A DNA stretch of 64,000 nucleotides from contig CANTDX010000011.1 in the NCBI GenBank assembly GCA_947652615.1, positions 23,569 to 87,568 on the forward strand, read 5' to 3'. Of this stretch, positions 33,260 through 42,952 are shown one piece after another. The notes beneath the pieces are model-generated. The model was not told the origin of the DNA. It searched no databases and was given only the letters and a program-made list of their open reading frames with translations. Made by a program: the position numbers and the translations under genes. The stretch is from an uncultured Dorea sp. (GTDB lineage: Bacteria > Bacillota > Clostridia > Lachnospirales > Lachnospiraceae). Numbering within the stretch: the stretch's first letter is position 1; each line of letters opens with the position of its first letter.

Positions 33260-34057
33260 ATGAGGTTATGCAGCATTGCCAGCGGGAGCAGCGGCAACTG
33301 TATCTACGTGGGGGATGACAGGACGCATCTTCTGGTGGATACGGGAATCAGCAAGAAGAGAGTGGAAGAAGGCTTACATACACTGGGGATCAAGGGGGAC
33401 GAGATTGAGGGAATCCTGGTCACACACGAACATATCGACCATATACAGGGACTTGGTGTATTCAGCAGGAAATATAAGATTCCCATCTATGGGACGAAGG
33501 GCACGATCGAGGGAATCCGTTGCTGTCATTCTCTGGGGAAGCTTCCGGAAGGGATCCTGCATGAGATAAGGGTGGATGAGAAATTCACACTGGGAGGCAT
33601 GAAGATCTGTCCTTTTGCAATCTCCCATGACGCAAGGGAGCCTTCGGGATACCGGATCGAGAATCAGGACAAATCTGTCGCGGTGGCGACAGACCTTGGC
33701 AAATATGATGAATATACGGTGGAGCATCTGAAGAAACTGAATGCCGTGGTCTTAGAAGCGAACCATGATATACATATGTTGGAGGTAGGCCCCTATCCTT
33801 ATCCTCTTAAGAGAAGAGTGATGGGAGATCAGGGACATCTGTCTAATGAGTTGTCGGGAAGGCTTCTGTGTGATATCTTGCACGATGAGCTTCAGTATGT
33901 GGTTCTGGGACATCTGAGCAAGGAGAATAATTATGCGGAGCTGGCATATGAGACGGTAAAACTGGAGGTAAGCTTCGGTGATAATCCGTACAGGGGAGAG
34001 GACATCCCTATGATGGTGGCAAAGAGAGATACAGTATCTGAGGTTATTACACTTTAG
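33260..34057 (+). CDS. MBL-fold metallo-hydrolase (YycJ/WalJ-like)
   Basis: A 265-residue metallo-beta-lactamase-fold hydrolase. Start LCSIASGSSGNCIYVG is the YycJ signature; metal ligands appear in VTHEHIDHIQG (HxHxDH), AISHDAREPSG, and HLSKENNY near the end. YycJ/WalJ proteins are probable nucleases linked to cell-wall control or DNA metabolism. Here the gene follows coaE and precedes an ACT-domain gene in the same direction; GGAAGG lies upstream. The WalRK genes are not in this window, so the wal name is not applied. Confidence 0.92.
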   Translation: MRLCSIASGSSGNCIYVGDDRTHLLVDTGISKKRVEEGLHTLGIKGDEIEGILVTHEHIDHIQGLGVFSRKYKIPIYGTKGTIEGIRCCHSLGKLPEGILHEIRVDEKFTLGGMKICPFAISHDAREPSGYRIENQDKSVAVATDLGKYDEYTVEHLKKLNAVVLEANHDIHMLEVGPYPYPLKRRVMGDQGHLSNELSGRLLCDILHDELQYVVLGHLSKENNYAELAYETVKLEVSFGDNPYRGEDIPMMVAKRDTVSEVITL

Positions 34058-34084
34058 GCGGAAGGCGAATCAGGGAGGACGAAG

Positions 34085-34357
34085 ATGAAGAAATGTGTTA
34101 TCACGGTTGTGGGCAAAGACAGAGTAGGGATCATAGCGAAGACCTGTATGTATCTGGCAGAAGCGAATATCAATATATTGGACATTTCCCAGACGATCGT
34201 GGACGGATATTTTAATATGATGGCGATCGTGGATGTTACAAATACGGACAAGGAGATACAGGATGTGGCGAAGGAGCTGGAGGAGCTTGGCAGGACGATC
34301 GGAGTGTCGATCCATTGTCAGAGAGAAGAGATCTTCGAGAAAATGCACAGACTGTAG
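34085..34357 (+). CDS. ACT domain protein (UPF0237)
   Basis: A 90-residue protein consisting of tandem or single ACT-like ferredoxin folds: it begins KKCVITVVGKDRVGIIAKTC, the ligand-binding turn of ACT domains, then NINILDISQTIVDGYFNMMA. UPF0237 genes are almost always followed by a UPF0210/PFL-family gene, as here 51 bases later, so both probably act together, with the ACT protein as an amino-acid-sensing partner. GGGAGGACGAAG ribosome site. Confidence 0.93.
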   Translation: MKKCVITVVGKDRVGIIAKTCMYLAEANINILDISQTIVDGYFNMMAIVDVTNTDKEIQDVAKELEELGRTIGVSIHCQREEIFEKMHRL

Positions 34358-34408
34358 ATGCTGATATGATAAGAAAGGCTGGCGGACTGTCTGCCGGGAC
34401 GGTAGGAT

Positions 34409-35773
34409 ATGATTAACAGATATGAAGTATATGAGACGAATCAGATGATCGAGCAAGAGAACCTGGATGTCAGGACTATCACGCTGGGAATCAGTCTGTT
34501 AGACTGTATTGACTCTGATCTTAAGCGGCTCAATGAGAAGATATATAAGAAGATTACGACGGTTGCGCGCGACCTTGTTTCAACCGGGGAGGCGATCGAG
34601 AAGGAATTCGGTATACCGATCGTGAACAAGAGGATCTCGATCACTCCTGTTTCCCTGATCGGTGGGTCGGCGTGCAGATGTTCCGAAGATTATGTGACGG
34701 TAGCTAAGATGCTGGATGCGGCGGCCGGGAATGTCGGTGTGAATTTTATCGGCGGGTATTCCGCGCTGGTTTCCAAATACATGACCAAGAGCGATGAGGA
34801 TCTGATCCGCTCCATTCCGGAGGCGCTGGCATCTACGGAACGTGTCTGCAGTTCCGTCAATGTAGGGTCTACCAGGACTGGAATCAACATGGATGCGGTG
34901 CGTCTGTGCGGAGAGATCGTCAAAGCGACGGCAGAAGCAACGAAGGAGAATGATTCGCTGGGATGTGCCAAACTGGTGGTATTCTGCAATGCGCCGGATG
35001 ATAATCCGTTCATGGCGGGAGCGTTTCTTGGAGTCACGGAAGGGGACGCAGTCATCAATGTGGGAGTCAGCGGTCCGGGCGTGGTCAAGCATGCTATTGA
35101 GAAGATGCGGGGCAGGAATTTTGAGAAGCTGTGTGAGACTATCAAGAAGACTGCGTTCAAGGTGACCAGGGTAGGTCAGCTTGTAGCAGGCGAGGCATCT
35201 AAGAGGCTTGGGATTCCGTTTGGGATCGTGGATCTGTCGCTGGCTCCGACGCCGTCAGTGGGGGACAGTGTGGCTGAGATCCTGGAAGAGATCGGTCTTG
35301 AGAGAGTGGGCGCGCCGGGGACAACCGCGGCGCTCGCCATGCTGAACGATCAGGTGAAGAAGGGCGGGGTTATGGCTTCTTCCTATGTGGGGGGATTGAG
35401 CGGCGCATTTATCCCTGTGAGCGAGGATCAGGGGATGATCGATGCGGTGAAGCTTGGAGCCCTCACCCTGGAGAAATTAGAAGCAATGACCTGCGTATGT
35501 TCCGTGGGGCTTGATATGATCGCGGTTCCGGGAAAGACGAGTGCGGCGACCATATCGGGCATCATTGCAGATGAGATGGCGATCGGTATGGTCAACCAGA
35601 AGACGACGGCCGTACGCCTGATCCCGGTTATCGGGAAAGATGTGGGAGATACCGCACAGTTCGGCGGGCTGCTGGGGTATGCGCCCATCATTCCGGTCAA
35701 TGAATTTGACTGCAGTAAGTTCGTGAACCGGCAGGGAAGGATTCCGGCTCCGATTCACAGTTTCAAGAATTAG
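34409..35773 (+). CDS. UPF0210 (PFL-family) protein
   Basis: A 454-residue protein of the DUF711/UPF0210 family, related in fold to pyruvate-formate lyase-type barrels but of unknown activity. Conserved stretches seen: [15 protein letters not shown] near residue 20, [47 protein letters not shown] and [14 protein letters not shown]. No glycyl-radical loop is evident. Coupled to the ACT-domain gene; ligand or substrate unknown. Cytoplasmic. Confidence 0.92.
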   Translation: MINRYEVYETNQMIEQENLDVRTITLGISLLDCIDSDLKRLNEKIYKKITTVARDLVSTGEAIEKEFGIPIVNKRISITPVSLIGGSACRCSEDYVTVAKMLDAAAGNVGVNFIGGYSALVSKYMTKSDEDLIRSIPEALASTERVCSSVNVGSTRTGINMDAVRLCGEIVKATAEATKENDSLGCAKLVVFCNAPDDNPFMAGAFLGVTEGDAVINVGVSGPGVVKHAIEKMRGRNFEKLCETIKKTAFKVTRVGQLVAGEASKRLGIPFGIVDLSLAPTPSVGDSVAEILEEIGLERVGAPGTTAALAMLNDQVKKGGVMASSYVGGLSGAFIPVSEDQGMIDAVKLGALTLEKLEAMTCVCSVGLDMIAVPGKTSAATISGIIADEMAIGMVNQKTTAVRLIPVIGKDVGDTAQFGGLLGYAPIIPVNEFDCSKFVNRQGRIPAPIHSFKN

Positions 35774-35785
35774 AGAGGTATAAGG

Positions 35786-36643
35786 ATGGGAAGAGTAGCG
35801 ATTGTGACAGACAGTAACAGCGGGATCACGCAGAAGGAGGCAAAGCAACTTGGCATCCGGGTACTGCCGATGCCGTTCTATATCAATGGAGAGCTGTTTT
35901 TTGAAGATATTACACTGACACAGGAGGAATTCTATCGGAGGCTTGCGGAGGATGCTGACATATCCACCTCTCAGCCGTCGCCCGGGGACGTGATCGATCT
36001 GTGGGATGAGATCTTGAAGGAATACGATGAGATCATCTATATCCCGATGTCAAGCGGTTTAAGCAGTTCCTGTGAGACTGCGATCGGCCTGGCGAAGGAT
36101 TATGACGGAAGAGTCCATGTGATCGATAATCAGAGAATCTCCATCTCTCAGAGACAGTCTGTGCTGGACGCCCTTGAGATGGCAGAAAAGGGGATGAGCG
36201 CCCAGGAGATCGACGACGTGCTGATGCGTGAGAAGCTGGAAGCCAGTATCTATATTACCGTTGATACTCTGAAATACTTAAAAAAGGGCGGCAGGGTCAC
36301 GCCGGCAGCGGCGGCGATCGGTACGGTGCTGAATCTGAAGCCGGTGCTGCAGATCCAGGGAGAGAAGCTTGACTCTTATGCCAAGGTGCGCGGCTGGAAA
36401 GCGGCGAAAAAGGCAATGTTAGATGCTGCGCAGAAGGACCTGACGGGGCGGTTTGCAGGGAAAGAGATGTATATCCATGCGGCTTATACCTGCTCCGAGG
36501 AAGAGGCGAAGGAGTGGAAAGGTGAGATCGAGGCAAGGTTCCCTGGATATGATGTCCATATGGATCGATTGTCTCTCAGCGTATCCTGCCATATAGGGGC
36601 AGGCTCGAAGGCTGTTGCCTGTATCAAGAAAGCAGAATATTAG
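35786..36643 (+). CDS. DegV family fatty-acid-binding protein
   Basis: A 285-residue DegV protein. The family start VAIVTDSNSGITQKEA, the TSQPSPGDV loop (residues ~63-71), SSGLSSSCETA and the C-terminal CHIGAGSKAVACI are all present. DegV/FakB proteins bind a fatty acid for phosphorylation by FakA; which fatty acid is unknown. It follows UPF0210 by 12 bases with a GAGAGG site. A perfect hairpin lies beyond the stop codon. Confidence 0.92.
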   Translation: MGRVAIVTDSNSGITQKEAKQLGIRVLPMPFYINGELFFEDITLTQEEFYRRLAEDADISTSQPSPGDVIDLWDEILKEYDEIIYIPMSSGLSSSCETAIGLAKDYDGRVHVIDNQRISISQRQSVLDALEMAEKGMSAQEIDDVLMREKLEASIYITVDTLKYLKKGGRVTPAAAAIGTVLNLKPVLQIQGEKLDSYAKVRGWKAAKKAMLDAAQKDLTGRFAGKEMYIHAAYTCSEEEAKEWKGEIEARFPGYDVHMDRLSLSVSCHIGAGSKAVACIKKAEY

Positions 36644-36653
36644 TATATGTTTG

Positions 36654-36688
36654 TACCAGCATCAGATTCGGAGGATCTGATGCTGGTA
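36654..36688. terminator. Bidirectional hairpin between degV and tmcAL
   Basis: A perfect 14-bp stem, TACCAGCATCAGAT / ATCTGATGCTGGTA, with a 7-base loop. It spans the stop codon of the minus-strand tmcAL gene. U-tracts are weak on both sides. Confidence 0.7.
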
Positions 36689-37945
36689 TTCATTGATAAA
36701 GGGCATCTTGTACTTGTCGGTAATGATGCTTTCATACAGGTTTGACGCGAAGATGTCATTTTGCTGCATGGCAAGGCCGGCAGAAGTCAGGCCGCCTGTC
36801 TGTGTCAGCTTCGAAATCAGAGGGACCTTAGAGCTGTGCTTCAGGATAGAGAGAAGCCTTTTGGCATCACGGCGGAAACCAAGGATGCGGGCATATTGGC
36901 AGTATCCCTGTTCCTGATAGGTCTGTATGTCAGATTTCCTGATATTCAGCAGGATATGGAAGAGACTTCTGCTGATGCGTGTATAGGTCATATCTCTGGT
37001 CTTCAGAAGATCGCAGAACTGGTCGAAGGATATAAAATCATTGGCATGGTTCATTATGCGGTTGGCGAGGTCTTCCGTGATATCCTGGTATTCGGTCAGC
37101 GTCTCCCTGGTCTCCCGCAGGAGACGGTATTTTAACAGCAGTGAGAAATCATTGGCATAGATGGGATAACGGGTCCGATGGGTCTCTTCCAGCGTCCGGA
37201 TGCAGGAGAGCGGTACCTGGCCTTCTAAGCGTGTCAGGACTTCGGACAGGACAGGCTCATCGAACATGCCGTCTTTCTCAACGAGGACGGACTGGCTGGC
37301 ATAGTCAAGGAGTCTTCGGATGGCGGACGCAGAGCTGTAAGAGCCGGAAAGCCGGGTGTCATGATATCCTGAGACGATACGCTTGATGGTGTAGGACTTG
37401 ATGGGGCTTTGCCGCTGATAGAGCGCCTTGAGGTATTCGATCCCCAAGATGTTGTTGGGTTTCTCGAGAACCAGATCCAGCGAATCGTCCTTCAGGTATT
37501 CTCTTAAGGCAGTCTGCCTTGCGCGCGGGAAGGACATGCCCGTCTTCAGTGCATCCTGAAGACGGAGCCTGAATTCATCCGGTTCATCGGCAAGGATATG
37601 AGCGATCCGTGAAAGAAGCTCATAATCGCCGCATTCGCTTCCAAAACAGATGGAATCTATGCACCCAAGCTGTTCAAAGAGGGAGACGGCTCCGGCCGCG
37701 AAGAATTCTGCGCTTCCAACGGCATAGCAGACCGGAAGCTCCAGGATGAGGCCGACCCCGGCCTTAAGAGCGACCTCTGCCCGCAGATGCTTCGGCATAA
37801 TGGCCGGCGCGCCGCGTTGTACATAGTTGCCGCTCATGACGACGATGGCGGTATCGGCTCCTGTAATCGATTTTGCCCTCTCGATATGGTATAAATGTCC
37901 GTTGTGGAACGGGTTGTATTCTGTGATCAGTCCAACTATTTTCAT
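36662..37945 (-). CDS. tmcAL: tRNA(Met) cytidine acetate ligase
   Basis: A 427-residue nucleotidyltransferase-fold enzyme that uses acetate and ATP to acetylate the wobble cytidine of elongator tRNA-Met. Start KIVGLITEYNPFHNGHLYHI contains the HxGH adenylation motif; the next conserved stretch is IVVMSGNYVQRGAPAI with the KHLRAEVAL follow-on. Length is normal for the family. AAGGAG lies upstream on the minus strand. It is divergent from mgtE across a 112-base gap. Confidence 0.93.
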   Translation of the reverse strand: MKIVGLITEYNPFHNGHLYHIERAKSITGADTAIVVMSGNYVQRGAPAIMPKHLRAEVALKAGVGLILELPVCYAVGSAEFFAAGAVSLFEQLGCIDSICFGSECGDYELLSRIAHILADEPDEFRLRLQDALKTGMSFPRARQTALREYLKDDSLDLVLEKPNNILGIEYLKALYQRQSPIKSYTIKRIVSGYHDTRLSGSYSSASAIRRLLDYASQSVLVEKDGMFDEPVLSEVLTRLEGQVPLSCIRTLEETHRTRYPIYANDFSLLLKYRLLRETRETLTEYQDITEDLANRIMNHANDFISFDQFCDLLKTRDMTYTRISRSLFHILLNIRKSDIQTYQEQGYCQYARILGFRRDAKRLLSILKHSSKVPLISKLTQTGGLTSAGLAMQQNDIFASNLYESIITDKYKMPFINEYQHQILRI

Positions 37946-38057
37946 GAGAATCTCCTTGTATATCTTTCTGAAATTGATTATACTATATTAAAGTTGTGTA
38001 TGCAAATGTATGTTGGCCGGACGGTCAACTGCAAAATATGCCGGGGAGGAGGGATAC

Positions 38058-39434
38058 ATGATGAGAGAAGAATGGAAAGAGGAATGGAAAGAAGAGCTGA
38101 CGGAAGAACGTATACTGCGGATGCTTGAGGGACGTCAGTATAAGGAATTAAAAGAGGAACTGGAAAATAATATGTATCCGGTGGACCTGGCCGAGATCCT
38201 AGAGAATTTCAACCAGAAGCAGACGGTGATGGTATTCCGGCTTCTGGCGAAGGAAGAAGCGGCAGAGACATTTGCTTATATGAACAGCGATATGCGCGAG
38301 CAGCTGATCAATTCGCTGACGGACTCAGAGCTTGAAGAGGTCATGGAGGAGATGTATCTGGACGATACGGTGGACGTATTGGAGGAGATGCCGGCCAATG
38401 TGGTGGACAGGCTTCTGATGGCTACGGATGAGGAGAAGAGGAGACAGATCAATCAATTGCTCCAGTACCCGGAGGACAGCGCCGGAAGCGTGATGAATGT
38501 GGATTACATCGCGCTCCGCAAGGAGATGACGGTCGCAGATGCGATACTTAGGATCCGTCAGGTGGGGCTTAACCGGGAGACGATCTATACCTGCTATGTG
38601 ACCGAGAAGAAGAAGCTGATCGGAGTGGTGGATGTAAAGGAGCTCTTGACGACCAGCGAATCGAAGCTGATCGAAGAGATCATGGATACGAATATGCTCT
38701 ATGCCCAGACGACGGACGATCAGGAGGACGCGGCGAGGACGATTACCAAGTACGGCCTGATCGCGCTGCCGATCGTGGATCATGAGATGTGTATGGTGGG
38801 GATCGTGACGGTTGACGATGCCATGCTGGTCCTGCAGGAAGAGACGACGGAGGATATCAGTATCATGGCCGGTGTCCATCCAAGCGAGGAGTCGTATTTT
38901 GGGACAACGGTATTGGAACATGTGAAGAGCCGTATTCCGTGGCTGATGTTCCTGATGCTCTCGGCTACGGTGACGCAGATGATCATGAACAGCTATGAGA
39001 GCGCGCGTGCCGTCATGCCGCAGCTTGCCGGATTCATTCCGATGCTGACGGGAACCGGGGGGAACTGCGGCTCGCAGAGCTCGACGCTGGTGATCCGCGG
39101 GCTTGCGGTTGGAGAGATCGAATTCAAGGATGTGCTGAAGGTCATCTGGAAAGAGGTGCGGATCGCGGTGTGCATCAGCGTGATCTTGTCGGTAGTCAAT
39201 GGGATCCGTATCATGCTGATGGGACAGGGGAATCTTATGATGGCATTTACCATCGGGGTGACCATGGCATGTACGATCATTATTGCGAAGGTGGTCGGAT
39301 GTACGCTGCCGCTTGCGGCGGAGAAAGCGGGGCTTGACCCGGCGATCATGGCGACGCCTCTGATCTCTACGTTGGTGGACATCAGTACCATCAGCGTGTA
39401 TTTTGCGATCGTGAGCGCGGTGTTTGCGCTGTGA
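38058..39434 (+). CDS. mgtE: MgtE magnesium transporter
   Basis: About 458 residues. N-terminal superhelical domain (ELENNMYPVDLAEILENF), two CBS domains (residues ~140-260, with TDDQEDAARTITKYGLIALP) and a C-terminal five-helix channel domain with IPMLTGTGGNCGSQSSTLVIRG-type pore residues (GTGGNCGSQ) and AEKAGLDPAIMATPL. The frame is open to 38010, but GGAGGAGGG at the ATG at 38058 decides the start. No M-box riboswitch is recognisable in the short upstream region, so magnesium control, if any, is through the protein itself. Confidence 0.94.
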   Translation: MMREEWKEEWKEELTEERILRMLEGRQYKELKEELENNMYPVDLAEILENFNQKQTVMVFRLLAKEEAAETFAYMNSDMREQLINSLTDSELEEVMEEMYLDDTVDVLEEMPANVVDRLLMATDEEKRRQINQLLQYPEDSAGSVMNVDYIALRKEMTVADAILRIRQVGLNRETIYTCYVTEKKKLIGVVDVKELLTTSESKLIEEIMDTNMLYAQTTDDQEDAARTITKYGLIALPIVDHEMCMVGIVTVDDAMLVLQEETTEDISIMAGVHPSEESYFGTTVLEHVKSRIPWLMFLMLSATVTQMIMNSYESARAVMPQLAGFIPMLTGTGGNCGSQSSTLVIRGLAVGEIEFKDVLKVIWKEVRIAVCISVILSVVNGIRIMLMGQGNLMMAFTIGVTMACTIIIAKVVGCTLPLAAEKAGLDPAIMATPLISTLVDISTISVYFAIVSAVFAL

Positions 39435-39537
39435 GCAGTTCTTACGCGGGCATATACGGTTTCTGGCGGGTGGATTTATGTACGTGCATTACGCGCCATT
39501 GTATGAAAAAATACACATAAGTTTCTCAGAAGAGACC

Positions 39538-39566
39538 TTGTCCGCGGGGGTTCTTTGTATTATAAT
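39538..39566 (+). promoter_or_regulatory. Promoter of pta-ackA
   Basis: TTGTCC (39538-39543), 17-base spacer and TATAAT (39561-39566), 39 bases upstream of the pta start. Confidence 0.8.
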
Positions 39567-39604
39567 ACAAATATTGAGAATATATGGAAAGGAGTCTATT
39601 AATC

Positions 39605-40600
39605 ATGGGATTTATAGATGAAATCAAAGCAAAAGCCAAGACTAACAAGAAGACGATCGTATTGCCTGAGACAGAAGATATCAGGACTTATGAGGCGGCA
39701 GAGGCAGTTCTTAAGGAAGGAACCGCCAATCTGATCCTGGTTGGAAGCGAGGAAGAGATTGCGAAGAACAAGGGGGCCTTTGACATCAGCGGCGCTCAGA
39801 TCGTTGATCCGGCGACGTATGAGAAGACTGACGCTTATGTCGCCAAGCTTGTAGAGTTAAGACAGAAAAAGGGAATGACAGAAGAGCAGGCAAGAGAGCT
39901 GCTTCTGACGAATTATTTGTACTATGGCGTGATGATGGTTAAGATGAAGGATGCCGACGGTATGGTAAGCGGTGCATGCCATTCTACGGCAGATACTTTA
40001 AGGCCGTGTCTGCAGATCCTAAAGACGAAGCCGGGAACCAAGCTAGTATCAGCTTTCTTCGTAATGGTAGTACCGGACTGCGACATGGGTGCAGACGGAA
40101 CATTTATCTTCGCGGATTCCGGTCTTGAGCAGAATCCAGACCCGGAGAAGTTAGCGGCGATCGCGCTTTCTTCTGCAGAGTCTTTCAGAACTCTGACAGG
40201 CAAGGAGCCGGTTGTTGCCATGCTTTCACATTCTACCAAGGGAAGTGCGAAGCACGCGGATGTGGATAAGGTAGTAGAGGCAACCCGTATCGCGAAGGAG
40301 AATGCGCCGGAAGGTCTGATGCTTGACGGAGAATTCCAATTAGACGCAGCGATCGTACCGGAGATCGGAGCATCCAAGGCGCCGGGAAGCCCGGTAGCAG
40401 GCAAGGCCAACGTACTGGTATTCCCGGACTTAGACGCAGGGAATATCGGCTATAAGCTGGTTCAGAGACTTGCGAAAGCAGAAGCATACGGCCCGCTCAC
40501 ACAGGGTATCGCTGCGCCGGTCAACGACCTGTCCCGCGGATGCAGCGCACAGGATATCGAGGGCGTAGTTGCAATTACAGCAGTACAGTGCATGAGCTAA
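39605..40600 (+). CDS. pta: Phosphate acetyltransferase
   Basis: About 331 residues; converts acetyl-CoA and phosphate to acetyl phosphate. Short-form Pta with TIVLPETEDIRTYEAA at the N terminus, VSGACHSTADTLRP, the SHSTKGSAKHADVDKV active-site region, LDGEFQLDAAI and VFPDLDAGNIGYKL. The start at 39605 is preferred over 39584 because AAGGAG is spaced correctly for it. Followed by ackA after 47 bases, forming the classical acetate-producing ATP-yielding pathway. Confidence 0.97.
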   Translation: MGFIDEIKAKAKTNKKTIVLPETEDIRTYEAAEAVLKEGTANLILVGSEEEIAKNKGAFDISGAQIVDPATYEKTDAYVAKLVELRQKKGMTEEQARELLLTNYLYYGVMMVKMKDADGMVSGACHSTADTLRPCLQILKTKPGTKLVSAFFVMVVPDCDMGADGTFIFADSGLEQNPDPEKLAAIALSSAESFRTLTGKEPVVAMLSHSTKGSAKHADVDKVVEATRIAKENAPEGLMLDGEFQLDAAIVPEIGASKAPGSPVAGKANVLVFPDLDAGNIGYKLVQRLAKAEAYGPLTQGIAAPVNDLSRGCSAQDIEGVVAITAVQCMS

Positions 40601-40647
40601 ACAATATATGAATTTAGTTATAGTACAGAGAAGAGAGGAAAAATATC

Positions 40648-41838
40648 ATGAATGTATTAGTTATTAACTGTGGAAGTTCATCTTTAAAATTTCAATTGAT
40701 CAATTCTGAGTCAGAGCAGGTTCTTGCAAAGGGACTCTGCGAGAGGATCGGAATTGACGGAAGTCTTACTTATCAGCCGGAAGGCGGCGAAAAGGTTAAG
40801 TCCGACAAGGCTATGCCGACACACACTGAGGCGATCCAGTTCGTGATCGACGCTCTGACTGACGCTGACACAGGCGTAGTGAAGAGCTTAAGCGAGATCG
40901 GCGCAGTCGGCCATCGTGTGGTACACGGCGGTGAGAAATTTGCTAAATCTGTAGTGATCACAGATGAGGTGAAGGCAACGATCGAAGAGTGTAATGATCT
41001 TGCACCGCTTCACAACCCGGCGAACCTGATCGGTATCAATGCATGTGAGAAGTTAATGCCGGGCACGCCGATGGTAGCGGTATTTGATACGGCTTTCCAT
41101 CAGACAATGCCGGATAAGGCGTATATGTACGGCCTTCCATACGAATACTATGACAAATACAAAGTAAGAAGATACGGCTTCCACGGTACAAGCCACAGCT
41201 TCGTATCAAAGAGAGCGGCAGAGTTGGCAGGGAAACCGTATGACCAGTTGAAGACGATCGTATGTCACCTTGGCAACGGCGCCAGCATTTGCGCAGTAGA
41301 GAACGGCAAATCCGTAGATACATCCATGGGCCTTACTCCTTTGGAAGGTCTAGTAATGGGAACACGGTCCGGCGATATTGATCCGGCGATCTTAGAGTTC
41401 ATTTCCAAGAAGGAAGGATTGGACATTGCGGGTCTGATGAACATGCTGAATAAGAAGTCAGGAGTATTCGGACTTTCCAATAATCTGTCCAGTGACTTCC
41501 GTGATCTGGAGGACGGGGCTAATTCCGGCAACAATGAAGCAAGAATCGCGCTGGAGGTATTCTGCTACCGCGTTGCCAAGTATGTGGGAAGTTATGCGGC
41601 TGCTATGAACGGTGTGGATGTGATCGCATTTACCGCAGGAATCGGCGAGAATTCAGGTACGGTTCGCACCAATGTAGCAAAATATCTTGGATATCTCGGA
41701 ATCGAGATCAATGAAGATGCCAATAAGAAACGCGGCGAGGAGATCACGATCTCAACACCGGATTCTAAAGTAACGGTTATGGTTATTCCGACCAACGAAG
41801 AGTTGGCAATCGCGCGCGAAACAGTTGCATTAGTTTAG
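40648..41838 (+). CDS. ackA: Acetate kinase
   Basis: A 396-residue ASKHA-fold kinase that makes ATP from acetyl phosphate. Motifs: [16 protein letters not shown] at the start, [31 protein letters not shown] and LGNGASICA, then FTAGIGENS. Full length for the family. GAGAGGAAA ribosome site. Operon partner of pta. Confidence 0.98.
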   Translation: MNVLVINCGSSSLKFQLINSESEQVLAKGLCERIGIDGSLTYQPEGGEKVKSDKAMPTHTEAIQFVIDALTDADTGVVKSLSEIGAVGHRVVHGGEKFAKSVVITDEVKATIEECNDLAPLHNPANLIGINACEKLMPGTPMVAVFDTAFHQTMPDKAYMYGLPYEYYDKYKVRRYGFHGTSHSFVSKRAAELAGKPYDQLKTIVCHLGNGASICAVENGKSVDTSMGLTPLEGLVMGTRSGDIDPAILEFISKKEGLDIAGLMNMLNKKSGVFGLSNNLSSDFRDLEDGANSGNNEARIALEVFCYRVAKYVGSYAAAMNGVDVIAFTAGIGENSGTVRTNVAKYLGYLGIEINEDANKKRGEEITISTPDSKVTVMVIPTNEELAIARETVALV

Positions 41839-41847
41839 AAGATAGTG

Positions 41848-41875
41848 TTGACAAATTCATTCTACATGGTATAAT
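41848..41875 (+). promoter_or_regulatory. Promoter of yceD-rpmF
   Basis: TTGACA (41848-41853), 16-base spacer and TATAAT (41870-41875), 27 bases before the DUF177 start codon. Confidence 0.85.
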
Positions 41876-41901
41876 AGTCTAGGTGTGAATAGGAGTTTAT
41901 T

Positions 41902-42429
41902 ATGATATTAAACCTATCCAATGTTCTGTCTGAACAGCATGAGACAATAGAATGCGCCGTTCCTATCGAGATGGATGTATTTCGGTGTGAGACAGGGAGC
42001 TTTGAACTTGTACGGAAGTCTTTTCTGACACTTTGCATTGAATATGCGGGTGACAAGAAGCTTAAGATTACCGGCAGGGGCGAGGTTACAGCGGTGATTC
42101 CGTGCGACCGCTGCCTTACAGAGGTTCAGGTGGAGATTCCGCTTGAATTCCAGAAGAAGGTGAGCGTCGATCCGGACGGTGCTGATGAGGCAGAAGAGTT
42201 AGACGAAGCAAATTATATTGACGGATATAGCTTTGACGTAGAACAGTTGATCTACAACGAGTTATTAGTAGGGTGGCCGACGAAAATTCTGTGTAGCGAA
42301 GACTGTAAAGGAATTTGCAATGTGTGTGGTCAGAACTTGAATGAAGGAACCTGTGACTGTGAAGACACGGGGCTTGACCCGAGAATGTCAGTTATCCGCG
42401 ATGTGTTTAAGAATTTTAAGGAGGTGTAA
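41902..42429 (+). CDS. YceD/DUF177 family protein
   Basis: A 175-residue protein of the DUF177 family, which precedes rpmF in most bacteria and is linked to 23S rRNA accumulation. Conserved features: VIPCDRCLTEVQVEIPLEF near residue 72, and a C-terminal cysteine set (CSEDCKGICNVCGQNLNEG) likely to bind zinc. AGGAG precedes the ATG. It ends 3 bases before the rpmF start. Confidence 0.92.
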   Translation: MILNLSNVLSEQHETIECAVPIEMDVFRCETGSFELVRKSFLTLCIEYAGDKKLKITGRGEVTAVIPCDRCLTEVQVEIPLEFQKKVSVDPDGADEAEELDEANYIDGYSFDVEQLIYNELLVGWPTKILCSEDCKGICNVCGQNLNEGTCDCEDTGLDPRMSVIRDVFKNFKEV

Positions 42430-42432
42430 CCT

Positions 42433-42612
42433 ATGTCAATTTGTCCAAAGAATAAATCTTCTAAAGCAAGAAGAGACAAAAGAAGAGCAAACTGGAAGAT
42501 GAGCGCACCAAATTTGGTTAAGTGCAGCAGATGCGGCGAATTAATGATGCCTCACAGAGTTTGCAAGGCTTGTGGATCATATAACAAAAAAGAAATCATT
42601 CCACAGGACTAA
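42433..42612 (+). CDS. rpmF: 50S ribosomal protein L32
   Basis: A 59-residue basic ribosomal protein beginning MSICPKNKSSKARRDKRRAN, with a zinc ribbon C-x2-C (KCSRCGELM) and C-x2-C (CKACGSYN). It is in the zinc-binding (C+) form. Strong AAGGAGGTG overlaps the DUF177 stop codon. Too short for many gene callers; its position and sequence are unambiguous. Confidence 0.97.
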   Translation: MSICPKNKSSKARRDKRRANWKMSAPNLVKCSRCGELMMPHRVCKACGSYNKKEIIPQD

Positions 42613-42623
42613 TCAAGGCAGAG

Positions 42624-42656
42624 AAAGGGTTTCCGGGTAACCGGAAGCCCTTTTTT
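42624..42656 (+). terminator. Terminator after rpmF
   Basis: AAAGGGTTTCCGG / CCGGAAGCCCTTTT stem ending in six T residues. Confidence 0.92.
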
Positions 42657-42952
42657 CATGGTGAATGTGAAGAGCCGGTAGTCGTAATCAGTAATTATAT
42701 GGCAACGAAAGAGTATTTAAAATGCAGAAGCCGGAAATTCAAGAAGCAGGGGAGGCAGAGATGTGCCTGAATATACTGGAAACCCTAATCGGAATGTTAT
42801 AATATGAAGGTTAAGGCCGTCAATATTAATCCGGATAAAACGCAAGAGATCTTGAAGAAATGCGATTGAATCCCCCATGGATGTATGATAGTATAAAAGA
42901 AAGAGAAGCATCCCGAAAAGAAAATATAGAAGGGAAGGATATTAAAAGGTAT
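42657..42952. other. Intergenic remnant region without intact gene
   Basis: About 300 bases with short interrupted reading frames (for example one beginning MKVKAVNINPDKTQEILKK at about 42804). No domain can be recognised. It is probably decayed sequence leading into the Rpn-type pseudogene. Confidence 0.4.

Noticed and set aside
37946..38057. M-box magnesium riboswitch ahead of mgtE
   Set aside because: The 112-base gap is too short and lacks the expected multi-stem layout.
42657..42952. Small genes in the remnant region after rpmF
   Set aside because: Short frames without ribosome sites or recognisable domains.
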